From: Phylloscopus collybita
Taxonomy: Eukaryota > Chordata > Aves > Passeriformes > Phylloscopidae
Direction: 5' to 3'
DNA: 64,000 nucleotides
Assembly: GCA_027886175.1 (NCBI GenBank)
Contig: JAJNNQ010000040.1
Span: forward strand, 27,548,001 to 27,612,000
This document shows, piece by piece, positions 27,901 through 38,561 of the stretch (within the stretch, counting starts at the first letter, position 1; each line of letters opens with the position of its first letter). The notes below the pieces were generated by a model, which was not told the origin of the DNA, ran no database searches, and saw only the letters and a program-made list of their open reading frames with translations. The position numbers were made by a program, and so were the translations under genes.

Positions 27901-29414
27901 TTTTTCTACACACTAGATAGCAGAGTCCAGGGGCCCTAGAGGATTCTTGATGGCCCTAAAAAGGAGAGAGAAAAAACACAGAAGTGACCAAAAACTGACA
28001 TAGTGATACAAACCCTTGCACTAAACAAAAGAGTATTTCATATCTCTCTGGAAGATTTCCTAATAATCTCCTCCCCATTAATCATCCCTCTCAGGCAAAA
28101 TGAGCCAGAGTTTATTTTTTCACCCCGAGACTTCTTTCTATAAAATCATTAGCTGGAGATGAAGTTATTGCTTGAAAGCAGACAAAGAAGAAAAGCCAAG
28201 TAGTCCAGTGCTTTATCAGGCTTTCCCTATTAACAAAATCTGTTGTTTAGAAGCTCCCATATTGTATCTTTGCCCTTATTACGAGTAAAAATGTTACTTC
28301 AACACATTTAAGCTGCCACCTTAAAAACAGATAGAAAGAGAAAAACATTAAGATAGATTTTTGGATGCTGGTTTTCAGTTTGAGAAGATACCATCTAATT
28401 TACTACTAGAGCTTTAATGATTAGAACCTATCCATCCTGCATTGATTGTGTAGCAAGGTATAAAGAATATAACTCTTCTGTATAGTTTTTGTTTTGTTTT
28501 GTTTTTACTTTTAAGATAAGGAGATAAGGACATAGAAAGCAGCAAAAGGATTTACCCCATGCAGTTAATCTCGGATTACTCTCTTCTCTTTTCAGTGATT
28601 ATTTAATTGTTGTTGTATACAACAATACCTGATTAAATCCAAAGAAAAGTTGGTTGCAGGTGGTACGAAGGTGGGCTACAGCTTTGTCAATGTTCAGTCC
28701 AAATTAACTGAATTTGAAAATTCATTAGCACTTTTTAAAATTGAGAATGTTTGGTGATTTCTTGCTGTATTTATTACTGGAAAAAGAGAAATGGTCACCT
28801 TTCTCTATCTTTTCTCTTTATTGTTATCCAACTTCTCCAGTATATGCTGTCACCATTGACTTCTGTGTTTCCCTGTAGCATCTCTCTCAGGGAAAATTCC
28901 CTATTCAGTAGACTCTGAAGATTTATTCTGCATTCACCCTTATCTTTCTGCCCTATTAAGCTCATGACAGCCATGTTCAAAACAGGAAAGCATTGCACAG
29001 ACTTCTGGCGTGAAAAAAGAAGTGCTTCGCAAGAGGTGTGAAAAACCAAAGGAGGAATAACTGGGTAAGCAACAGATTGGAGAGCTTTACAGAGCAGAGC
29101 TCCTGCCTTTGGCTGGGGCCCACTACCTGTCCTTCAAAATGCTTTGGAGGCCTGTCCCTTGCAAATGAGAAGCATGTGGCCAACTCGAGCAGCTGAGCAG
29201 AAAGTTTCTGCCATTCACTGACTAGTCATGTGCCGTAAGATAGAAAGAGAAAATGCTTATAGCATTGTCTCAAACTCTTCTTATGGTTCACAAGATCCTC
29301 ACTAATCTAGCTGCAAAACAGAGGAAAACCAGAAAGTAATATGCCCCATTGAATACCCTGGCCACTCAGGAGCAAGACAGCATGACAGTTAATGTGAAAG
29401 AGAAAAATCTAATC
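21961..29414. other. Non-coding stretch, no gene seen
   Basis: AT-rich sequence without a recognised transposon. Open frames reach 117-120 codons (minus 23624-23986; plus 25706-26059), but they lack start context, splice signals and any recognisable domain. A perfect 16-bp palindrome lies at 28610-28625. Confidence 0.6.
28610..28625. repeat. Perfect 16-bp palindrome
   Basis: TTGTTGTATACAACAA reads identically on both strands, centred on GTATAC. It is not part of a repeat I recognise. Confidence 0.9.
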
Positions 29415-29965
29415 TGTGTTGGTTTAGGGCAAAATTAGGAGAAGAACCTCTGAGAGGAAGTCCCCTAAGACAAACCTCCACCACCCCTCTCCGCCCCCAG
29501 CCCTGGGTTTGGGAAGGAAATTCTTTGGAGGTGAAAAGTGGAAAAAACCAATTTATTGACAAATGACAAGACCTCTTCCCACCACAAGAGAAAAGGAAAA
29601 GGCTCGAGTTACTGTGGGGGGAGGGCACAGAGCTTCTTCCACGGGCTCGGAGATCCTCAGCCTTCTCAGGTCAGGTCCTCAGGTCCGGAGCCGGTCCAAA
29701 TCTTCGGGGGGGGGCAGGGGGGAGGGGAAGGGAAAAGGAAGGAAAAAAAAAACCAGAAACAGCGCAAAAACAGGCAGCAGAAAGCAAAAGTGGCTAGCAG
29801 CAAGCAGGAGCAGCAGCAGGAGCAGCAGCAGAAGCAGCAGCCAGCCAGCAAAAGCCAAAGCAAAAAGCAGCCAGAGCAGCAGAAGCCACAGCCAGCCAAG
29901 CATTGGCTGTTAGACATAACAACACAGTCCCGATATGGGATATAAGGCACCGTCAACCCAGGACA
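29415..29965 (-). mobile_element. Solo endogenous-retrovirus LTR with 4-bp target duplication
   Basis: The element starts TGTGTTGG and ends CAGGACA on the plus strand, so it has TG...CA termini on either strand. It is flanked by AATC at 29411-29414 and at 29966-29969, a 4-bp direct duplication. I place it on the minus strand because it then begins TGTCCTGGG, a start common in avian LTRs, and has an AATAAA polyadenylation signal (TTTATT on plus at about 29552). About 130 bases of U5-like sequence then run to the end. It includes a G-rich run on plus (29706-29731) and an imperfect CAG/GCA-rich block at about 29770-29905. No internal retroviral genes adjoin it. The 4-bp duplication size fits class I-like integrases, but the family is not established. 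Confidence 0.75.
29770..29905. repeat. Imperfect CAG-rich tract inside the LTR
   Basis: On plus, CAG, CAGCAG, AAGCAG and CCAGC units dominate, interspersed with AAA. Translated, the tract gives Gln/Ser/Lys-rich or Leu/Cys-rich frames on opposite strands, so the open frames of 74-135 codons that cross it are artefacts of the triplet bias. It sits between the minus-strand LTR start and its polyadenylation signal. Confidence 0.75.
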
Positions 29966-30056
29966 AATCTTACCCGGTTTTGGTTATACATATTATTTAC
30001 TCTAGGACAGTCATAGACATCTACAAAAAAACTTTAAGAAAGCATGAAAGAAAACA

Positions 30057-30081
30057 TGTACTATCTGTTGTAGATAGTACA
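30057..30081. repeat. Perfect 10-bp inverted repeat, 5-nt loop
   Basis: TGTACTATCT at 30057-30066 is exactly complementary to AGATAGTACA at 30072-30081, with a 5-nt GTTGT spacer. It lies about 90 bp outside the LTR end at 29965 and is not part of it. Confidence 0.88.
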
Positions 30082-33000
30082 AATCTGAACAAATCTTAAT
30101 CTGTTTTCCTTAATTTGACCTGCATGTAGGTTAACTTAATGGAAACAAGGCACCCCTCACACAGGAGTGTAGCAAAATTACAGATAACTGGGACACTGTA
30201 CCTGGTCTTCTCAGCAGAACCAAGATCCCCTGAAGGTGATGCATCCAAACTGCCTAGATCTGGCAGAATGCAATATCAGGGGCAGGAGGCTCAGAAACAT
30301 CCTGCAGAGGCTGTTGGCTCTCCAGTGTGCAGTAAGAAATTGGGGGACAACTTCAGTCTCGAGGGTATCGATGAATGTACATCTTCATGACTTTTCCCAG
30401 TTGACATGTTATCTGTCATTTTTCCCCCTTAAATGGGATGTTCTTTTTTTCACTTCTTATTCTGTTACTGCTGATGTCATGAGCTAGATTATAGCAACAG
30501 TTCAGTGGCTAGAATAATGAGGCCTTACATATGATTGTGGGAACATTAACACTTGTTACAGTTAAGGTCAAATTACACAAATGTTTTTAAAAAAAATAAT
30601 GAGGGGAAGACATTTTGACAGCATCAAAACATTTTGTTTCAGCATGCTGAAAATAACACGCTGAATTTAAGCCATTCAGAACACTCTTGTCATTTCAATG
30701 GATTTGCAAGGGTCAAAACAAAAAAATGTAGCTGAGGTTAAACTAAACCCTTCAGCATGACTAACAGCTGTCCTCTGACTCAACAGTAAAACGCAAAGAG
30801 AATTTTGTGTGCTATTTGAAATAGAACTCATCTTCATTTAAATGTATATGTGAAACTGTCTGTGCAGCTGGATGCATCTCTGTCTGGTGCTGCAGCTTTT
30901 GAAGTGCATCACAGTGAGAGAAATAACGAACTTGGACAGTGGACTAAGAAAGAAAAAATTAAACTTTTATTTTCAGGCTGTTATAACATGATGTGGTTTG
31001 GTTTTGAGGTTAAATTAGAATTTTAAATGGTTGATGAGGATTGTTCAAGTAAAATTGTTCAAGTAAAATCAACACTGTGTAGGGAGGAAGAAACACAGGG
31101 GGAAAACTCTAGGAAATTGTATTTTGAGTTAACTTGAAATATTTCATTTAGACATGAAAGAAAAAGGTTGCTTTCATTTCCCTGTTATGTAACTTATTTC
31201 CCTACCCTTATCCTTTAAGGGAGCTTCAATCAAATTTCACATGAAAGATGCAATTTCTAATGAAAAAAAAAGTCAAAACACTGTAACTGACTTAGAGCTC
31301 GAAGGGTAAATATTTGTTCTCATTCCTTTCTTACAGACAAATTGAATTTTGTCTGATTCAGAACTGCAGGAAAACAGAAATGCTGAAAGAAGGTAATTCC
31401 CTCAAAAATAACTGAGAACTCCTGGCCTGCTTTTTCTATTGCTCACAGGCAGCATGGCACTTGCCTCCCACACTCCCAGTTTGCCTGCTGAAAAATAATT
31501 TATTACATCCACAACTTTGTCTTTGTTTAAAATAATCAAACTTTTACTCTTTTAGGGAAGGAGAACTGAGGAGCCAAAAATCCAGCAGCAAGAGGTTTTC
31601 CCAGTAAATCTGAAGACTGGATGTATGGGTGCTTCTTGTCATTAAACCTTGGAGCAGCTACCTGAAGAAGCAGCTCGGTATGCTGCCTGCTCATTCTCCT
31701 TCCTCACAGTGCAGAACCCCCAGCAGATCCAAGTCACCACAGGAACTCATTACTTAATTTGAGGGGAATCTCTGCTTTTGTTTCATTTCTACAGTAATCC
31801 CCATATATGTTTCCAGTATCAAGCTCTTGTTTTCAAAAAGCCAGCTTACACCTGACAGCAAAATATTCAATGCTCCTTCCTTATTGTCAGCAATGTTTAT
31901 TCATCTGGATTGAATCCCTGAGTCAACACAAAAAAATACTTTCGCAGTATTAAATTTCAATTTTTGCAGAAACATTTTTTCCTGAAGCAGCATTTAAATT
32001 CTTCACAGACTCTGTAAATCACTGTTCCTCTGGCTTGAAGAGTTCCTCTGGGCTGCTACAAGACTGGCTGGTGAAAAGATTGCCCACTTGTCTCATCCTT
32101 CTGGAAGAAACACTGCCTTATACTCTCAGTCACATTTTAACTCTGTGGTTTTGGTGTCCACTTAACTTTTCAGTCCCTGTACATCCTGCTGCTTCTGCTG
32201 CTGAGATGTACAGTGCCTTGAAGTGGGATTTGGGTTATAATTACTAGATTGGATAAGTGAGTAAGCTTACCTAAAGTAAGAAGTACAGCGAAAATGCTGC
32301 CAGCATATCTCCTGGGAATAGCATAGAGACTGTTGCAGGTCAGTTCCCATCCTGTTCCTCCACATAATCTCAGCATATTTCAGATCCTCTCAGATCCTGC
32401 TAGATCAATGCAGGAGATATTTTTTACTGTCATTCTCCCTCCTCACACTGCCAGTGCAGGAGTACACTGGAAGACCTGCACCACCAGATTTTTGCTCTTT
32501 GATGAGAGACCCTCACTGTAGAATAAAGCAACTTGAAACCTCTAATTCCCACAGTATGAGGCAGACACTAGGTTTTTCTTTCAGCACAGGCAACGAATTT
32601 GTATGGCAGGACAAGGTTTTGTTGCCTTTTAATGTGAGTCACTCTTCAATACACCATCACTTTACTTTCCTTCTGTAAAATTTAATTTTTCTTTGCTAGC
32701 TATCACACCTAGCAACAAACAGTATTGTAGGCAAATACAGGATTTCTTTTGAGCTCTCCAAAAATATTCCTATCTGTAGAACATTAATCTCTTTATGATT
32801 GCAATCAAAAATGTGTCCAACACCATGTACATGTCTGCATACAAAATATTCCTAAGTGGTGCTATGAGGACAATGGGCTTACTATAACCTCATTTTTTAA
32901 TTTGTGATTTATTGAACTAATGATATATTTTATTCAATTTGAGGTTGAGAATAGTACACGCACTACTTTTGCCAGGTGGCTTATTCTTAGTGAAATTATG

Positions 33001-34618
33001 TAATTATTAGTAATTTACAGTTTAATTACTCTGGTGTTTGTCATTCACAAGTCTTACACTTACCTGTCAGGCTCCATTGTAAAATCAGGCTTTCAGGTGT
33101 TTATCTTTCTCACATTTTAGTATTCAAGTTGGATGTCCTCTTTTAGATTAAAAATCTTTGAACAAAAAAGTTTTTCAACTGAGATCATTTATCTTTTTCT
33201 GAGGAAAGTGACAAAAAATTAAATTCAACACCTTACCTTCAGTAATGCTCTAGTCCCTGCTTCAGTTTCCCTATGAATTAACTTCTTTTCTCCCTCTGGA
33301 TGATTTTCAATCACTTCTTCTACATCCACTGTCCTCTGTGTGTATGTGAGGAGAAGGAGTGGAAACAATTATAAAAGTAAATGGATATTTATTTGGAATT
33401 TTCTTGTGCATTACCATTACTTTAATATGTGAAGGTCTCAATTGCATAGGGATTTCATCCTGATTGAAATTACTCAAAAAATTCATTGATGCTTTTGAGT
33501 GTGAATAAAGCTGAAAAATATGGTAGGCAATGAGAGGTGAAGTGTTCTGCCTTGGCCATATAATTTATTCATAGTGTGTCCTTGTAAACCAGCTATTCCT
33601 AAGCATTTACAAAACACTTGCCTTGGTTTTATAGTCCTTTTGCACTCTGTACCTTCACTACAAATTTAATTCAGGCTAACAAATTTGGGCCAAGGTTCCC
33701 TCAACAACTGACATCAGATATTGGTGCAAAGTGAACTAAAGAAAAGGAAATGCATTGAAAGTCTTGGAAAAGATTAAAGCACAGACTTTTCCCATTGACA
33801 TATATTTTAGCTTCTCTCAGCAATTTGAACAGGTTTTAAGGTGGATAGCAAATTCATACTCAGATTAAACTGAAGGCAAATTCATGACTCTGTACTTCAA
33901 GATTGCCATAAAAATTATTTAAGCATTTTAGAACTCAGGTTATACTTTCAGTAGCACTGAAGACATTTTTTTGTATCAAAACTCTTCGCCTTTGTGTTTT
34001 TTGTGTGCATGTCCCCATAGATCATGAAGGAGCCACCACTCTAATACACAGACTCACAACAAATCCTTGCCTTTCTAAATTATTTGAATTATCTGACTGG
34101 TGCAAATCTCTTCAGTGCTCTTTCATCCACATTTCTTCTGGTATGCATGGATTTGTTTGCAGATCTGCCAAGCTATCCATACAGGAACATCCCTTCCCAT
34201 CCTTTATGTGCACTATTACATACAGATGGGTCCCAGGTGCTAGTATCACCAACTGGGTGCTAACTCACATCAGCTAAGCACCAAGGTGCTAACTCTCAAT
34301 TGTTTTCAAGAAAGATAAAGGAATTTGATTTTGGAAGAGATGGTTGTTTTCAGTGAGAGGAAATTGCAGTCCTCTTGACTGCTTGCTGTTCTGGAAGAGT
34401 CTGTGCTGCAGTAAGTACCCCCCAAGTGGCCATAACCCTAGGGCACACACATTAGAGGCAAGAGGAAAAGCAGCATGACTTTCAATTCCTACACAAACTG
34501 TTTCCTACACTAATGCTCTTCTAGAGACATGAACTAATTCTCCTTTCCTAGCCTCAAGGAAAAGGCTAACACTGCCCTGACGCTCACTTTTTGTTTTCCC
34601 TTTCCTGTATCTCACTTT

Positions 34619-34640
34619 TTGTCAGTAGGGCTACTGACAA
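34619..34640. repeat. Perfect 10-bp inverted repeat, 2-nt spacer
   Basis: TTGTCAGTAG and CTACTGACAA are exact reverse complements separated by GG. The upstream motif CTCACTTTTTGT occurs twice, at about 34583 and 34611, so the locus also carries a local duplication. Confidence 0.88.
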
Positions 34641-35639
34641 TTTATTGCTTTTGCTTGTAAAAGGAAGCAGGTTGATCGTTTTGAAAACTCTATCTACTCT
34701 GTAGTAGCTTTTCAGCTACCAATTTTCACAGACTAGTACCTAAACTCAGAGCAGAAATTAAATTAAATTGGTTGCTCTGAAACTGATGCAATGACAGAAG
34801 CAAGATTTTCTTTATTAAATGCATAAAACAAAATGTCAAGAAATAGTGAGCAGTCTCAATGATGAAAATTAATAAATATTTTAAACATATACTGTATTTC
34901 TCACTGAGATTGTTTTCTCTGATAATTCTAAGTGGTTTCACTTACCATTAAACTTTGCCCTGATTTTATAAGGAATTGAGTTTGAATCTCTTATGAAAAT
35001 AAGAAGCTAGAGTTAGAAGATATAAGAGCAGAAAGGCATAGGGGAGGAGATATTTGATCACAAGTAAAAGTGAAATGAAAGTCTTTTGACTCTCATTTTC
35101 AAGGGAATTAGTTCAAGGGTCAATATCCATAGTAAGCTTATTTTAAAGCCAACTGGGCACTTTATGGAGTATGGTCACAGACAGACCACTAAACTAGGAG
35201 ACAAAATTTGAAGTACAGGAAAGTTTAAAGTGACATTTCAGTCCTGAGAAAAGCTCTTATATGTCAACTTTTGCTTTTATCCTGTACAGAAAGGGAAGGT
35301 TTTCTTTGGAAAGCTAGTTGGTGAGAGATTAACAGCTGGTTCTTGTTAGACTGAAAAACCACCTGATGCTGGCTAAACCATTTTCCTTGATGGTGCAGAG
35401 CACCAAAAATTTTAAAAATGCCATTAAATTTCACTGATGCGTAATAAAAATTTGCTGTGCCTCAGTGACCCTAAGAGATCAAAATCCTAACAGTAACACT
35501 TGTTCCCCTAAAATACTGTGAAATAATTCAAAACTATAACCACTTTGGGAAACAGAAAAGTAGGTAGTTTTCATATTTCTGTATTTTAGAATAAGAAAGG
35601 CAATAAAGTATAATAGAATTTACTAAAACACAAGAAGCT

Positions 35640-35882
35640 TCAATGACCATAAACTGAAACACAAGAAGTTCCAACTCAACATGAGGGAGAACTTCTCTAG
35701 ATTGAGGGTGGCAGAGCACTGGAACAGGCTGTTCAGGAAGAATGTGGAGACTTCTCCCTCTTTGGAGACATTCAAAACCCACTTGTACATGTGGTGATGG
35801 GTGTCACCTGATCGAGGTGACCCTGCCTTGGCAGCAAGGTTGAGCTGGATGATCTCCAGAGGTCCCTTCCAACCCTAACTAA
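35640..35882 (+). mobile_element. CR1 LINE 3'-region fragment
   Basis: The plus strand reads through landmark CR1 pieces in order: 'actgaaacacaagaagttcc', 'atgagggagaacttct', 'gagcactggaacaggctg', 'ggagacattcaaaaccc', 'gagctggatgatctccagag' and 'gtcccttccaaccctaact'. The terminal octamer repeats are missing or decayed after 35882. It ends about 365 bp upstream of the candidate exon at 36248. Non-coding, 5'-truncated. Confidence 0.9.
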
Positions 35883-36247
35883 TTTGGGATTAATTGCAAT
35901 ACAGGAGTGTAAGATAATATTTCAATCCAGACCAGACTCAGTTTCGTGGAACACCAATTGTAAGTCAGACAGGAAGATGAAAGCCAAAAGAGAGTAGTTT
36001 TCACCATAAGTATTTGAGAATGGGGTGAGAAAGTGTCATAAGGATAATCAAGAGCATACTGTGAAAAGACTTATTATTGGGGTTTGGATAAAATGTCCCA
36101 GCAACAGTAGCAAAAACTTGAAGAAAACTGCAGAAATTTCCCTGAATGGGAGTTAGGTAAGGTACTAAAAAGAAGATACTAAGCCACGGAAGACATTAAA
36201 AGTTCAGCTTTTGAAGAATAAAAAGGGCAGATTTTTTCTCTCTGCAG
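35883..36247. other. Putative intron end upstream of candidate exon
   Basis: No repeat recognised. The last 16 bases are TTTTTTCTCTCTGCAG, a strong polypyrimidine tract and 3' splice acceptor on the plus strand. A second AG follows 4 bases later (GCAG at 36248-36251), so two acceptors are possible. Confidence 0.45.
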
Positions 36248-36460
36248 GCAGGGCTCTGAGAGTCTCGATGTGCCAATGAGTCCCTCAGAGCTCCAGCAGT
36301 CACCGCCTAACATGATGAGTGGCAAGGATCAAGCAGAGCAGCCAGATCTGGAGGAAGAAGAAGATAAGATGTATGAAGAAATGAGGAATAAAGGAGGAAA
36401 CTGGCCAAGCTGTTACGAATGTCCTTTTAAAACATTTTCATTGCAAGGTTTTCAAGAAGG
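36248..36460 (+). CDS. Candidate protein-coding exon, gene not identified
   Basis: This is the only block in the window with exon-like signals. It follows TTTTTTCTCTCTGCAG, stays open in one frame, and ends at GTGAGG, a good splice donor. Length 213 nt is a multiple of three; the first base completes a codon begun upstream and the last two begin a codon completed downstream. The 70 full codons read from QGSESLDVPMSPSELQQ through the acidic DLEEEEDKMYEEM to CYECPFKTFSLQGFQE. The peptide is rich in Ser, Pro, Gln and Glu, looks disordered, and has one CxxC. I recognise no domain or gene. Alternatively it is a terminal exon: the TGA at 36462-36464 is followed by AATAAA at 36494-36499 and T/G-rich sequence. 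It could also be a chance open block. The GTG at 36270 is unlikely to be a start. Seen: signals and frame. Inferred: exon status. Confidence 0.5.
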
Positions 36461-36493
36461 GTGAGGTTTTAAAGGGAATAGAGGAGCAGAAAA

Positions 36494-36499
36494 AATAAA
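36494..36499 (+). promoter_or_regulatory. AATAAA hexamer, possible polyadenylation signal
   Basis: The hexamer lies 30 bases after the in-frame TGA that follows the candidate exon. A T/G-rich stretch (ATGTGTTTCATTTTC and TTTTGCTGTG) follows within about 40 bases. This is the arrangement of a short 3' UTR. AATAAA is frequent in AT-rich DNA, so its position relative to the exon is the only reason to list it. Confidence 0.25.
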
Positions 36500-37723
36500 A
36501 CGGATGTGAAATGTGTTTCATTTTCATGTTTTGCTGTGAAGACGCAGCACACCATTCCTTTGTCCTTCTTATTACAGGTCTGAAAAGGAAAAAAATCTTC
36601 AGCCTTTTTCAAGGGCTGGGAAGAGAGTCATCGGCTTAGGAAATGAATGAAACAGAGCACGTAGGTCAGGACAAATGCATAATCATAATCAGATGCTAAA
36701 GGGATCTGGATTGTCAGGGGAGCAACTTTAACACGCTTCAAGAAAACAGAAAGGAGAGTGACACAGGAGAGAAGATGTCTTTCCCTGGGGTCCCAGAAAA
36801 GCAGATGAAAAGATAATAGGGGGGAATTAAGGAAAACCAATGACAGAGAAGGACAGAAAGGAATTAGACTGAATCAGAAGAAGCAGAAGGACCAGGCATG
36901 TAAAACGTTTCTAGCAGGAAAAGAAAAAAAAAAAAACAAAAAACGCGTCAGGTGAAAAAAAAGAAAAATTGATAGACCCGAGGAGTCCTATGGGCAGTGC
37001 AGAGTAGCACTGTCTTGAGAGAACTGGGCAAACAGAGCTGTAGGTGTCAGTGAGGACACTGCCAGAAAGGAGCCAGGATCAGCACAAGATTGGTGGCAGG
37101 ATCCTATGGGTGAAGTGATATGGGGAAGCAGGCATAGGCACATTTAGAAAGAAAAAGCCTTTGCATCAGTTCATTTCTTTCAGAATACTGGAAAAATAAT
37201 ATGCTGAATAGAGTGATTTAACCCCCTATAAATGATGGTGGCACTGTGCATAATCAACAACTGCATCTACCATGCTAAGTAATAATTCTCCTGCATCAGT
37301 CAATAAAGGATTCCTAAATTCACATAAACATAAGACACACTAACTGCACCCAAGGAACTACTGCAGTGTATCACATCAATATTTAACAGTCTAATGTCTC
37401 CTTAAGTAGGCATTGTCAAGATACACCCAAAGGGCCTCAGTGGAACTCTAACAGCATCCTGTATACAAAATCTGTAGTCTAAACACTGGTTTAATAGGCT
37501 GCAGTGTGAGAGAATGTAGCAGGTACTGCCTATAGTGCCAGTCATCCATGGGTAGTGGGAGAAACTTCCAGCAGGAATGGCAAAACAGATTCAAACTGAT
37601 GGCAGCAACACAATCATTCTACCAGTGCTTTTCATTCACCATATTGGACACAAATTCAGTAATGTAGCCTAAATTAGAGAACTGGGGTTATGTTACAATT
37701 TTAAATTGCAGTGCAACCACTCA

Positions 37724-37829
37724 AGAAAAAAAAAAAAAAGAAAAAAAAAAGAAAAAAAAAAGAAAAACAAAACAAAGCCAAAAGGAAAAAGGGAAAAAAA
37801 GAAAAACAAACAAAAACAAACAAACAAAA
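37724..37829. repeat. A-rich simple sequence, (A)nG and (CAAA)n
   Basis: Runs of 8-14 A separated by single G, then AAAAC and CAAA units. Lys-rich and Phe-rich open frames over this interval on the two strands are artefacts. It could be the expanded tail of an otherwise unrecognised retroposed sequence. Confidence 0.9.
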
Positions 37830-38561
37830 AATATCCCCAACTTCCTAGCATCATTGAGAACTTGACAGGAAGCCTTGAAAAGGAAAATTCATACTTAATG
37901 TAGCCCCACCCTTCTGTTTTAATTTTGTGGAATGCATGATGGTGGAAGAGATCATGCTGTATCATTTCCCCCAATAAAGATTAATTTGCAATAAAAACAT
38001 GTTCACTTTGGCTTCCAAACCTCTCCTAAGCTGTTCCCAGAAAGGAAATGCTATTTTGGAGGACATGGAAGTGGTACAAATGCAAAAGAGCCGAAAATAA
38101 AATTTGAATCCTTTCACTTTTCACCATTAATAATTTGGTGCCTCTGAAGTACTTAAAAAACTCTGTTGTTCCTCTGATTATATATATGTATATAGCCTCT
38201 TATTACTGCAAACAGGAAGTGTATCACCTCATACTGCAGGAAGAGAAATTTCAGAGAGCAATTTGGAAAAAGAAAAGGAAAAAAAAAATAGGAACCAGAC
38301 CTTTTCCCCAACACTTTATCTAGATGAAAAACACAGTAGGAATTACAGTGCAGACCTAAACCAGTACCCTCTCAAGTAATCTCAGTGCTACTGTGATACT
38401 ATAGAAACTGGGGAAGTGTGATGTCCCTTCTCTGACAATGCAGGAAAACTCATGATAAATCAAGTTTAAACCAGTCTGCAAGGGAAAAGAAGGATTCCAT
38501 TGCAGTCATTCAAGCTAGACTCTGTGACCCTCTCCAGCCAACCTCAGCAAAACATTTTCAC

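Larger units (their letters stand above)
29966..35639. other. Non-coding stretch, no gene seen
   Basis: No exon or transposon recognised. It contains two strong hairpins (30057-30081 and 34619-34640). A 14-bp tandem duplication (ATTGTTCAAGTAAA twice) lies at about 31041-31070. GGTGCTA motifs occur three times at 34236-34295. Otherwise it is ordinary AT-rich sequence. Confidence 0.6.
36461..38561. other. Non-coding stretch with purine-rich tracts
   Basis: Downstream of the candidate exon the plus strand is strongly purine-rich (about 36560-37140). Runs of A occur at 36925-36960 and a long A-rich tract at 37724-37829. No further exon or transposon is recognised. Confidence 0.55.

Noticed and set aside
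29538..29956. Gln/Ser/Lys-rich and Leu/Cys-rich open frames of 74-135 codons
   Set aside because: They lie within an LTR and arise from its CAG-biased tract and G run. Both strands are open for the same compositional reason.
37693..37974. Phe-rich 'membrane protein' frame on minus and Lys-rich frame on plus
   Set aside because: Both are translations of the A-rich tract at 37724-37829.
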